Below are positions 36,700-45,227 of a stretch of 60,652 nucleotides of DNA, piece by piece (position 1 is the stretch's first letter; each line of letters opens with the position of its first letter). The translations under genes and the position numbers were made by a program. A model generated the notes under the pieces. That model was not told the origin of the DNA, did no database searches, and was given only the letters and a program-made list of their open reading frames with translations. Source of the DNA: Nitrosomonas sp. Nm166 (GTDB taxonomy: Bacteria; Pseudomonadota; Gammaproteobacteria; Burkholderiales; Nitrosomonadaceae); contig NZ_FONE01000015.1 of assembly GCF_900112825.1 (NCBI RefSeq), positions 1 through 60,652 on the forward strand, written 5' to 3'.

Positions 36700-37285
36700 C
36701 TTTTAATTAAAGCAAATAGTCTATTTCTATATTTAGGTTAAAAATTTCGCGGAGTAGTGTACAAGATAATAGAGGTAGAAAAAGAGAAAATTGCTCGGTA
36801 GTGTTTTTCAGTTGGCTATATTTAACTACCGTTTTATCATAACTTAAGAATATTTTAGTGCTGTGTAAGCTGCTGATTTATGGTGTTGCTAAGGAATGAG
36901 TTGTCTATGGCTAGGATTTTTCATTCATTTATACTTTGGCTTTAGCACTGAACCTTATCTTGCTCTTCAAATATTCAATCCATAAAGAAATCCCAGTGCG
37001 CCTGCGAGGGAAGAGAGGGAGATTAGATGGCGCACTGGGAGGGAGAATATTTCAGCCGTCTAGCTTCCATGACGTCTGAACTGAGGAGCTCTCATACATT
37101 AACATATTTTAAACAAATTTCTATGATATTCTGTATGGTTACTCGCTTAATCGTCGATATTAGAACAAAATATTTATCATTAAACCCTACACGAACTGAT
37201 GTTTAGGGTTTGTTTGCAAATTATTGCCGAGCATCTGCATTGTGACAGTAGGTGATCCGCAAGATGTAACATCCATGCTCTGATT
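36700..37285. other. Long intergenic gap with one large hairpin
   Basis: No supported ORF. It contains a perfect 12-bp inverted repeat, TCCCAGTGCGCC at 36991-37002 and GGCGCACTGGGA at 37029-37040, around a purine-rich 26-nt loop with several GGA triplets. This could be part of a small RNA or an isolated terminator; no promoter was identified. Confidence 0.5.
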
Positions 37286-37491
37286 TTACCTAGCCGCTTT
37301 ATCTGGATCACTGCCAACAGGCACACTGGTATTAGGTCCCAAATCGTCGGAATTTTCATCAAGTTCATAAAGATCTTTTGCTGCTGAATTATTCATAACT
37401 TCTCCAGTTGGAACTTTTTCTGCAGCATCTTTTTTATCAGAATTGCTCGGTTCTTTGGTTTTCAATATGAGAGGTTTTTTTGCATTGTCAT
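37286..37491 (-). pseudogene. Small acidic protein ORF broken at an A7 tract
   Basis: A strong ribosome site (AAGGAAGAGG, 8 bases from ATG 37491) opens a frame that stops after nine codons. The next frame continues for ~55 codons with a coherent hydrophilic, acidic protein (LKTKEPSNSDKKDAAEKVP, ELDENSDDLGPN) to TAA at 37286-37288. One extra A in the A7 run (37475-37481 on the minus strand) would join them into a ~68-residue protein. This could be a true frameshift, slippage at the homopolymer, or a sequencing error. No family recognised. Confidence 0.5.
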
Positions 37492-37606
37492 AGATAGTAC
37501 CTCTTCCTTAATCGCTGAAAAGCAGGTTATCCATTTAAAAAATAAACTAAGCTTATTGACTCTGGTCAGCAATATGAAATAAAAACCCACCAAAGTTAGG
37601 TAATAG

Positions 37607-37735
37607 CTAAGCTTCTTTATAAAAACTTTGCATCATTGGAAGATCTTCAAAGTCTACTTCTGTTTCTTCCTGACCATATTCTTCATTTAATCTATCTTCG
37701 GACTCATCAAATATACGATCGTTATTGTGCCACAT
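37607..37735 (-). CDS. Very small acidic protein (42 aa)
   Basis: ATG 37735 follows AATGAGGAATATAT, with GAGG as ribosome site. The peptide is highly acidic (FDESEDRLNEEYGQEETE) and hydrophilic. It is on the same strand as the broken small ORF 115 bp downstream and similar in style, so the two may be related in function. No family recognised. Confidence 0.45.
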   Translation of the reverse strand: MWHNNDRIFDESEDRLNEEYGQEETEVDFEDLPMMQSFYKEA

Positions 37736-37904
37736 ATATATTCCTCATTATCTTTTTGAAATTACGACGTATAATAATAATTGCTAAAAGAATAGTATGT
37801 TCGGTAGACCACGTTTGAGATTACTTTGAATAGTAAAGATCCGGGCTATGGCTATGTTACGAGATGTAAATAGAATGCCCAAGTCAAGATTGCTATTATT
37901 AACG

Positions 37905-38565
37905 TGAGTTCGACATGAGGATCACAATCCCACGGCTGGAAGAGCCTGAGAAATCTAATATTAGGGGAAGGCTTCTTCTCGCGGAATGTGTAAGCCACCA
38001 ACCCAGCTATCAGATTAACAAAGAAGTTAAATAGGCTGCGATGGCGGGAATGTTCAATTTGCGAGATGTTTTTCAATTGGTCGTTGACAGTCTCAATGAT
38101 TGAGTGTTTAGGGAATCAAGATCGCAACATTGCTTGCCGTGATTTTCACTCCCGGCAATTCCTCTTGGTCCTTGATGACCAAGTGCAACTTGAACCCATA
38201 AAACCAATCCACGCGAGTCTTTCCCCGAGCAGCAAACTCTGCCATCACTTGATGAGACCAGATGCGGCGATTGTGGCACACACTGATCCTGGTCGAATCA
38301 ATAAAGCTGATTCCACCAGCACCTAAAGCGACTAAACAGAAAACAGCACAAGGGTATCAGGCCGCCTAGCTCAACCGGATAATAGGACCGCTGATACCTC
38401 AACACCTGACCCAGATAAAAATGCTTAAACGTCCGGTAACCCGGCAGATGAAAACCCATTACGATTGTCATGATTTCACTTAAGCCACAGCTCCCCTCGC
38501 TGCCAACGTCGCTTCGGCACCAACTCCAACAAGCGCTCTTCCCACCACGGTTCAAACCTCTGGCA
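37905..38565 (-). pseudogene. IS982-family transposase remnant
   Basis: Minus-strand fragments in several frames spell an IS982 transposase: FEPWWEERLLELVPKRRW; then, after a frameshift, GLSEIMTIVMGFHLPGYR; then FIDSTRISVCHNRRIWSHQV and RVDWFYGFKLHLVI; then, after an internal deletion, [20 protein letters not shown] and [11 protein letters not shown]. The catalytic core between the last two parts is lost, and the N-terminus is truncated. The typical end sequence CGAACTCACGTTA is visible near 37900-37912. The element is dead. Confidence 0.75.
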
Positions 38566-38957
38566 TTAATAACAGGTAAGCCCCCGGCCGGCTTTGCCGG
38601 AGAACTCTCAAAGGTTTGACTGTTAAGGCTCGCCGTAACGTTCTCGTCCAACCACGAGACAGGGAGTCAGAGATGTATCAAAGTTTGAGCATCCGCGCTG
38701 GGATTGTAAATATCATGGGTATGCCAAAGCGGCGAAAGAAGTTGATATTTGGCAAACACAGGAAGCAAAATATTGCACGGCTTGGCAAATCAGCAGAATG
38801 CGCGATTGTTGTTGAAGCTGGTAATTTTATTAGTAGATAATTAACTGATCTTCAGAACTGAAAATATCAAAGAATACTCTGTACGACACCGCATATACAG
38901 TTATAAGTATTCTCCATATTATTTTATTTATGACTGTTTTAATGAATGGAGGATTAA

Positions 38958-39041
38958 ATGAAATTTGGCAAATATTTTATAGCGTGGCTGCTCGGTGTTC
39001 CTGCTTTTGTTTTATTGATCATTTATCTTTTGAATAACTGA
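38958..39041 (+). CDS. Tiny single-pass membrane protein (27 aa)
   Basis: GGAGG at 38948-38952 sits five bases before ATG 38958. The peptide is MKFGKYF followed by one hydrophobic helix (AWLLGVPAFVLLIIYLL) and NN. The good ribosome site and tidy membrane helix favour a real gene, possibly a stress-related membrane peptide. No family recognised. Confidence 0.5.
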   Translation: MKFGKYFIAWLLGVPAFVLLIIYLLNN

Positions 39042-39165
39042 AGTTAAATATTTCCTCAGCCATCTTACAAAATCTCTATTTGATGTAGGAAATTGTTTTT
39101 TAGTTTGTTGTAATTACTTGATTTTTGAGATGGCTAAAGGAACTCGAGCCCTCGGCCTTCGGGCC

Positions 39166-39390
39166 TCAACAACTCATCCTCGCGTCGATTTCCTCCAACT
39201 GAATCTGTAACTCTATTTTCTGGTGGGTTTTATTTACCGTTACAATATTTTTCAGGTGCGGAGAACCGTAGGAAATATTTTCATTCAGAGCCTTTGAAGA
39301 TTTTAATTCCTTTCCAAGGATGATAACAAAAATAAGAAAGGCGAAAGTGCCAAATAGTTTTATTAAGAAAACAATGATATTTTTATCCAT
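39166..39390 (-). CDS. Small single-pass membrane protein (74 aa)
   Basis: One hydrophobic segment (IIVFLIKLFGTFAFLIFVII) near the N-terminus is followed by a charged, possibly helical tail (KTHQKIELQIQLEEIDAR). The ribosome site is weak (GGAT). It converges with the 27-aa ORF. No homology recognised; it could be a spurious ORF in a gene-poor region. Confidence 0.4.
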   Translation of the reverse strand: MDKNIIVFLIKLFGTFAFLIFVIILGKELKSSKALNENISYGSPHLKNIVTVNKTHQKIELQIQLEEIDARMSC

Positions 39391-39609
39391 GAATATCCAA
39401 TTTCTTGCGGAACAGACTTAACTGCGATTACTAGTATGATACCATTTAACGATTTGTGATGCCCTGGGGCTGGGACCTAAATGGCATGGACGTTTTAAGA
39501 TCGAAGGTTTTTAAAAAGCATGGCCTTCTTGAAGATATAAAATTTTATGTAAAAGGTTATTTAGCAAGAAACGGCAGTAATTTTTTATAAATAAAGGAAG
39601 AAATGATAT

Positions 39610-40165
39610 AAACAAATTATTAGACAGCTTGCTGGCCCGGGGAATGACGGTACGGAAAACCAAAGCCATCTTCTCGAGATGAACGGTAACCAAGATATCC
39701 AGCCATCATTCAGCTTTGCATTGTTCATCGGGTACGTTACAGCCTGATTCGTCAGTTGGAAATTGCGCAAGTCAGTCGCTATTGATCTGCCACTCCATCT
39801 ACGCTGTCACTACAGTCATAGAGGCAGAAAAGCAATTGCTACCATTTACAGAAAGTTATTCCGCTATCGCTAAATCCTAGCAAAACAACTGGGAACGGAT
39901 CACTCCATTCTTCAACTCTCCTACACAAAATATACCGTATCACTTACCGCCAATGCAATTGAGTCAGTTCACATGAGCTTGCGCAAAATTATCAAGAATT
40001 GCGGACTTTTCGTACGATGAAGCTATACAAAATTATTTTCTTACAATACGCAATATCAGTAAAAAGTGTGCCTGTCTCCGACAGGAAAGATTTGAATCGG
40101 TTTACTATCCTGTTTGAGGATAAAATTTTTAAACGCTGACTGAAATACCGTTTACACAAATTCGG
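39610..40165 (+). pseudogene. IS256-family transposase remnant
   Basis: Plus-strand fragments in shifting frames match an IS256 transposase in order: LLARGMTVRKTK, IVHRVRYSL, YSAIAKS then a stop and QNNWERITPFF, then TANAIESVHMSLRKIIKNCG and NRFTILFEDKIF. Stops, frameshifts and deletions make it non-functional. A terminal stretch with CCGTTTACACAAATTCGG near 40149 resembles an IS256-type end. Confidence 0.7.
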
Positions 40166-40690
40166 AATACTTCCTCTCGCTCTAATTTTCATGCGATTAC
40201 CTGCCATCAGCGAATTAGCCATCGCCTTACGTTTGCCTATGCATGAAAAGTGAATTGTTCAGGACCGACTAGTTACTTTGTGAAAATATTCAACATAAGT
40301 TATCTATCATTAAACGGTTAACTTGATATCGAGAAATAACCCGCCAAAAGCTCCGTTTTTAAATTCTAAAGTTCTATTACTGCTTTGTCGTTCTTCAATT
40401 CTAGAAGCAAGTAATGTCAAGCTGAATTTCTTGTTAATTAAAAAGCGTTTTCTTCACAGGATATCTACATTAATTGCTTCTAGTAAAACCAGACTATAGA
40501 AATCTACGAGGCTTTCTGAGAAGTCCTATAATGGAGAAACAGTCATTTTAATTAAAGATAGATTTCTCGAACATTTGAGAAAAATCATCTCTTGTTTAAC
40601 AAAATGGCCTTGAAAATATAACCTTGGATTACCGCCGCAACCACTCCATTCTCAGGCAGCTTTTCTAACTTTTAGAAAGGAATCCTTGAT
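40166..40690. other. Intergenic gap, no gene seen
   Basis: AT-rich sequence upstream of the secreted TIM-barrel-like gene. AGAAAGGAAT just before ATG 40691 is its ribosome site. Nothing else was recognised. Confidence 0.4.
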
Positions 40691-41833
40691 ATGCAAATTG
40701 AAAATATTATCAAATCTCGCATCAATATTATTTCCCCCAAAAAAATGCGCATCGCATTAGCTATAATTATAAGTGTGCTTTTAGCTATGCTGGGAAAGCA
40801 TGCTATCGGTGCTGTAACGCAGAATCCCATCAAATGGCATCCAGGCCATTATGTAACACTTGTGAATCCAGGTAAAGACAGTTCCCGGTACATGGCGAAG
40901 GTATACAGTGAACTCGAAACTTATTCCGCATTACGCGGAATAACGATTCGCTACAGATGGTCAGAATTGGAATCCCAAAAAGATGTGTATAATTTCACGT
41001 CGATTGATAAGCATCTTGCTGAACTTGCCGAACGCGATAAGCGACTGATTATTTTACTAGAAACAAAATCATTTAAACCTGATGAAATTCTCGCACCTGA
41101 TTATCTAAAAGATGCAATCTATGAAGGGGGAGTATTTCCGTTTACCGGTTCCGGTGGCACTGTCCCTAAAGGATACAACATCAAATTGTGGAATAAAGCA
41201 GTGCATGATCGCCTGGCTGCGCTAATTCGTGCCCTTGGTAAGCGCTATAACTCTCACCCTCACTTTGAAGGTTTCGGTTTGCAAGAAACTACCATGGGGC
41301 AACCGATTAAACCACTAACCAGTACTCAAGTAAATGATTATTATAAAAATCTGCTCAGTATCAATCAGTGGATGCGGAACAGTTTTCCAAATACGATGAC
41401 GTATCAATTTACCAACTATCCTCGTGGAATTCTTGAATCCTTTATTAATGGGTTGAACGAAATAGGAACAGCACTAGGTTGTCCGGATATTTTCCTTGAA
41501 GATCCAGGATTGCTCTTTAAAGGAACCAAACATTCCCGGAGAGGTATTTATAGTTACTATCCAGAACTTTCGGGAATTATGCCATTAACGATTCAAGTTG
41601 AGAAATCAAATTATGAGAATACTCGACATGATAGAAAAGGTTATCAACCAACCGTTCAAGAGTTATTAACCTTTGCACGAGACACACTAAAGGTCAATTA
41701 CATCTTTTGGACACGATCACCAGGCTACTTTGATGACGTGCTGCAAATGTTAAACCAAAAAAGCCAAACAAGTATCCTATCAGGCGGACTGGATCCAACC
41801 TGCCCAAGCAACTACGCTTCCTGTACTAACTAG
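40691..41833 (+). CDS. Secreted TIM-barrel (glycoside-hydrolase-like) protein
   Basis: Protein of 380 residues. A membrane or signal segment lies at ~20-41 (IALAIIISVLLAMLGKHAIG-AV). The mature part has the style of GH42/GH5-like barrels: ITIRYRWSELESQKDVYNF, a LIILLETKSF strand, and GFGLQETTMGQ with a glutamate at the end of a strand where these families place the acid/base. No family-diagnostic motif is certain. It may bind or cleave a polysaccharide at the cell surface. It ends in SNYASC, with cysteines that could form a disulfide. Single gene followed by a hairpin. Confidence 0.6.
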   Translation: MQIENIIKSRINIISPKKMRIALAIIISVLLAMLGKHAIGAVTQNPIKWHPGHYVTLVNPGKDSSRYMAKVYSELETYSALRGITIRYRWSELESQKDVYNFTSIDKHLAELAERDKRLIILLETKSFKPDEILAPDYLKDAIYEGGVFPFTGSGGTVPKGYNIKLWNKAVHDRLAALIRALGKRYNSHPHFEGFGLQETTMGQPIKPLTSTQVNDYYKNLLSINQWMRNSFPNTMTYQFTNYPRGILESFINGLNEIGTALGCPDIFLEDPGLLFKGTKHSRRGIYSYYPELSGIMPLTIQVEKSNYENTRHDRKGYQPTVQELLTFARDTLKVNYIFWTRSPGYFDDVLQMLNQKSQTSILSGGLDPTCPSNYASCTN

Positions 41834-41856
41834 CACTTCTTGAATGACCACTGCGC

Positions 41857-41890
41857 GAGGATGTACATTTCCAAGTACATTCCTCTCCTT
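41857..41890 (+). terminator. Probable terminator of the TIM-barrel gene
   Basis: Stem GAGGATGTAC / GTACATTCCTC with one bulge, loop of eight, then TCCTTTT. Confidence 0.5.
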
Positions 41891-42104
41891 TTAATGAATT
41901 GCTATCTCTTTACAGTTGCCTCCTGTCTCGCTTGAAACGACTATTGGCTCAATATGCGCAATAGTGCATTATTAAACTAAAGAGATTGAAATACGATGAA
42001 AACTGGTTTCATCTCTACGAATGGATTTTATAACGATATGCTACCTTCTCAACCCAGAATCTGCCATCAATGATTACATTATTACATTCCTGGGAGTCAG
42101 CAAA

Positions 42105-42965
42105 ATGCTCGTTATTGTTGGTTACACTATCATTATCGCTTCGGTCTTCGGTGGTTTTGCTTTGGCTGGCGGTCATCTTGCTTCTCTTTGGCAACCTGTA
42201 GAACTTCTTATGATTGGCGGTGGTGCTGTGGGAGCGTTTGTAGTTGGTAACTCAAATAAAGCGATAAAAGCAACTTTAAAAGCTCTACCCGGTGTTTTTA
42301 AAGGCTCTAAATATACCAAAGCACTCTATATGGATTTAATGACCTTGCTCTATGAAGTACTTGGAAAAATTCGTAGAGAAGGATTAATGTCCATTGAGGC
42401 AGATGTAGATGATCCAGCCAACAGTCCCATTTTTACAAAATACCCCGATATCTTAGCAGACCACCATATTACAGAATTCATTACTGATTACTTGAGATTA
42501 ATGGTGAGCGGTAATCTTAATTCTTTAGAAATTGAGAATCTTATGGATAGTGAACTAGAAACACATCATCAGGAAGGCGAAGTTCCCATACATACCATAT
42601 CCAAAATTGGTGATGGATTACCTGCTTTCGGAATTGTAGCTGCTGTAATGGGGGTAGTGCATACCATGGAATCAGTTCATCTTCCTCCTGCAGAACTTGG
42701 TGTTTTGATTGCTGCAGCATTAGTTGGCACATTTCTTGGGATATTGCTTGCGTATGGCTTCATTACGCCATTAGCAGGCAAACTTCAGCATAATTTACAT
42801 GAATCCTGCAAATTGTTTGAATGCATCAAGATCACCCTTCTAGCAAATTTGAATGGTTATTCACCTGTTCTTTCTGTTGAATTTGGTCGGAAGGTGTTAT
42901 TTACCACCGAAAGACCGTCTTTTATTGAATTGGAAGAGCATGTTAAACAAAGTAAGGCAAGGTAG
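42105..42965 (+). CDS. motA: Flagellar motor stator protein MotA
   Basis: Protein of 286 residues from ATG 42105, nine bases after GGGAG; the frame is open from 42021, but family members start MLVIVGYTIIIASV. It has four membrane segments (~1-20, 33-52, ~170-190, ~205-225) and the MotA loop with DEPANSPIF-like (DDPANSPIF) and the EGEVPIHTISKIGDGLPAFG motif. With MotB it forms the proton-driven stator. motB starts 33 bp later. Confidence 0.95.
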   Translation: MLVIVGYTIIIASVFGGFALAGGHLASLWQPVELLMIGGGAVGAFVVGNSNKAIKATLKALPGVFKGSKYTKALYMDLMTLLYEVLGKIRREGLMSIEADVDDPANSPIFTKYPDILADHHITEFITDYLRLMVSGNLNSLEIENLMDSELETHHQEGEVPIHTISKIGDGLPAFGIVAAVMGVVHTMESVHLPPAELGVLIAAALVGTFLGILLAYGFITPLAGKLQHNLHESCKLFECIKITLLANLNGYSPVLSVEFGRKVLFTTERPSFIELEEHVKQSKAR

Positions 42966-42998
42966 TCATTTCAAAATAATTTAAATTGCGAAAAGAGT

Positions 42999-43925
42999 AT
43001 GGCTGATGATCTTGCACAGCGACCAATAGTCATCAAGCGAATTAAAAAGGTAGCTGGCGGTCACCATAGCAGCGCTTGGAAAATTGCCTACGCTGACTTT
43101 GTGACTGCCATGATGGCTTTTTTCTTACTCATGTGGTTATTGGGATCGTCCACTAAAACTCAACTGGAAGGGATCTCGGATTATTTCAAAACACCGCTAA
43201 AAATTACCATGCTGGGCGGCTCAGGAAGCGGAGACAGCAGTAGCATTATTAAAGGCGGGGGAACGGATTTTACTCATCAAAATGGCCAAGTACAAAAGGG
43301 AGTTATTAAAGAAGAAAAAATCGATAAAGAAATTAAGAAAATCCTCCGGGAACGCGCTGAGCAGATGAGGCTGGAAGGGCTTAAGAAGAAAATAGAGCAA
43401 GCCATACAAGCCAATCCATCATTAAAGAAATTTGAAAACCAATTGTTACTGGATATCACAACTGACGGGTTAAGGATTCAGATTGTCGATGAACAGAATC
43501 GTCCTATGTTTGCGCTTAGTAAAGCCGAGTTGCAGCCTTATACAAAAACTATTCTTCGTGAAATTGGCAAAATGCTTAATGATGTCAATAACAAAATAAG
43601 CCTCACTGGACATACTGACAGCAAGGCATATCAATCAGGTGATAAGGGCTATAGCAATTGGGAATTATCAGCAGATCGCGCAAATGCTTCACGACGTGAA
43701 TTAATTACAGGAGGTATGGATCCCAGCAAAGTTCTTAAAGTTGTTGGCTTATCTTCTGCAGTGTTATTTGATAAGAATGATCCTCTCAATCCGATTAATC
43801 GTCGTATTAGTATCGTAGTAATGAATGAAAAAGCTGAGAAATCTATTACCATGGATGAGCATCCAGTAGATATTGATATGCAAGAAGTGCCAAGCAAAGC
43901 ATTATTACAAAAACCCGTAATGTAG
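42999..43925 (+). CDS. motB: Flagellar motor stator protein MotB
   Basis: Protein of 308 residues. One N-terminal membrane helix carries the essential proton-path aspartate (D33 in KIAYADFVTAMMAFF). A linker and plug region (~50-130, with a Lys/Glu-rich coiled stretch) lead to an OmpA-type peptidoglycan-binding domain (ISLTGHTDSKAYQ, NWELSADRANASRREL). It anchors MotA to the wall. It is co-transcribed with motA; no other flagellar gene is in the window, so the rest of the flagellar genes must be elsewhere. Confidence 0.95.
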   Translation: MADDLAQRPIVIKRIKKVAGGHHSSAWKIAYADFVTAMMAFFLLMWLLGSSTKTQLEGISDYFKTPLKITMLGGSGSGDSSSIIKGGGTDFTHQNGQVQKGVIKEEKIDKEIKKILRERAEQMRLEGLKKKIEQAIQANPSLKKFENQLLLDITTDGLRIQIVDEQNRPMFALSKAELQPYTKTILREIGKMLNDVNNKISLTGHTDSKAYQSGDKGYSNWELSADRANASRRELITGGMDPSKVLKVVGLSSAVLFDKNDPLNPINRRISIVVMNEKAEKSITMDEHPVDIDMQEVPSKALLQKPVM

Positions 43926-43946
43926 TCACTCAAGCTTGCATATTGA

Positions 43947-44621
43947 CTACTCATCTTCATAACGGCTGGTAACATCTTTTATAATCAGTGCTAGTTTGAT
44001 TCGATCGGAAATACGAAGCTTACGGAAGATTTCTGTTAAATGTGCTTTCACTGTCCGTTCAGTAATAGCCAAACTTTGTGCAATCTTCTTGTTACTATCT
44101 CCATGTCCTATCAGTATGGCAATTTCGTATTCTCGGTGAGTAAGATTCTCTAGCAGATCATGAGTAGCTTGCTCAACCCGCTTTTTTTTATGAGTAATTT
44201 TAACGAGCTCGTCCAACATTTGATTAGTCAGCGTGCGGCGAATCCATAATTCTCCCTCCAAAATCACATCGATAACACGCTTTATCTGCTCAGGTTGAAT
44301 ATCACGCTGACAACACCCTTTGACACCAACTTTGAATAGATTCCATTCCATTTCTTCGGATAGCCCTGGACTAAGTACCACAATTTTGATGTCTTTTTTT
44401 AGGTTTATTAATCTTAAAATAGATTGTTGATCTTTTAAACCTGACAATTCGTAATCAAGCAAAAGAATTTCAGGTTTTAATTTCACTAATTTCTCAGTTA
44501 AAGATTCAAAACCATGCGCAAAATAAATAGGAGAAAAATTAGACAAACCTTGCTTCCAGCGCGAAAGAATTTCTTTATTGGCACTAGCGAGAAGAATCAA
44601 AATCACCCTCTGAAGAATCAT
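43947..44621 (-). CDS. LuxR-type response regulator with atypical receiver
   Basis: Protein of 224 residues from ATG 44621 (a TTG at 44633 is possible). Residues ~5-120 are a receiver domain; the putative phospho-acceptor Asp is in EILLLDYELSG, but the N-terminal acidic pair is missing (LILLASANK), so phosphorylation may not occur. Residues ~150-215 are a LuxR/NarL helix-turn-helix: NLTHREYEIAILIGHGDSNK then TERTVKAHLTEIFRKLRISD. The start overlaps the next upstream gene by 38 bp, so the two are translationally coupled. It converges on motAB with a 21-bp gap, and no histidine kinase is adjacent. Confidence 0.8.
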   Translation of the reverse strand: MILQRVILILLASANKEILSRWKQGLSNFSPIYFAHGFESLTEKLVKLKPEILLLDYELSGLKDQQSILRLINLKKDIKIVVLSPGLSEEMEWNLFKVGVKGCCQRDIQPEQIKRVIDVILEGELWIRRTLTNQMLDELVKITHKKKRVEQATHDLLENLTHREYEIAILIGHGDSNKKIAQSLAITERTVKAHLTEIFRKLRISDRIKLALIIKDVTSRYEDE

Positions 44622-45111
44622 ATTGTGATGCAAACACGATATAATGCATGATTTTCTTAATCATCTGACGTGATATCCAAGCCTCACCCCGATCAATCGC
44701 TCTGATAACTTTAGAGAAATTGAGCGAATCAAAACTATCCGTGATAAAACCTCGGGCACCACTAGCTAATGTTTTTAGGAGATAATTTTCTTCTACCGCT
44801 TCATTGATGATTAAAATTGCTTGAGTATCTGGACATTGTTGCCGCAAAGTAAACAGCAAATCACAATACTCATCGGTTGGTTTATTCGCGTTGACCAACA
44901 GAATTCTTGGATTTAAGCGTTTTATCCGGGCTATGGCGTTATCAATCGCAGTAACTGTGTCACGAGATACCAATCGTCGCTCGATATTCTTATAATTCGA
45001 TTGAATATCTGTTATTAGTGCTACATGGGTTTCGTTTTGTGGCAAAAATTTTTCTAAGGCAACATGCTGATCCTGATCAATTTCGACCATTGCCACAGTT
45101 ATAGGCTGCAT
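44584..45111 (-). CDS. Stand-alone degenerate receiver-domain protein
   Basis: Protein of 175 residues with GAGGAAAG before the start. A receiver-like fold is suggested by TVAMVEIDQDQHVALEKFL, RILLVNANKPTDEY and SGARGFITDSFDSLNFSKVI (the KGYL-like region plus helix), but the expected phospho-Asp at the end of strand 3 is Asn (LLVNANKP). It has an extra segment (~30-65) and no output domain. It is probably a phosphorylation-independent partner of the coupled LuxR regulator downstream. The two receivers share the EAWISRQ/ELWIRRT pattern after the domain, suggesting duplication followed by loss of the HTH. Confidence 0.7.
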   Translation of the reverse strand: MQPITVAMVEIDQDQHVALEKFLPQNETHVALITDIQSNYKNIERRLVSRDTVTAIDNAIARIKRLNPRILLVNANKPTDEYCDLLFTLRQQCPDTQAILIINEAVEENYLLKTLASGARGFITDSFDSLNFSKVIRAIDRGEAWISRQMIKKIMHYIVFASQYDSSEGDFDSSR

Positions 45112-45227
45112 ATTCTTTCCTCTTGGTGATGCTTAGGTGAAACAGCAGCGATTATCTTAACCCTAATTTTCATATTCCTCTTACCATGCTGAATAACCTT
45201 TATGGCAATATACATCTATTATTGGTG

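Noticed and set aside
38616..38840. Plus-strand ORF of 74 codons
   Set aside because: No ribosome site, no homology, and its start overlaps the decayed IS982 flank; unlikely to be a gene.
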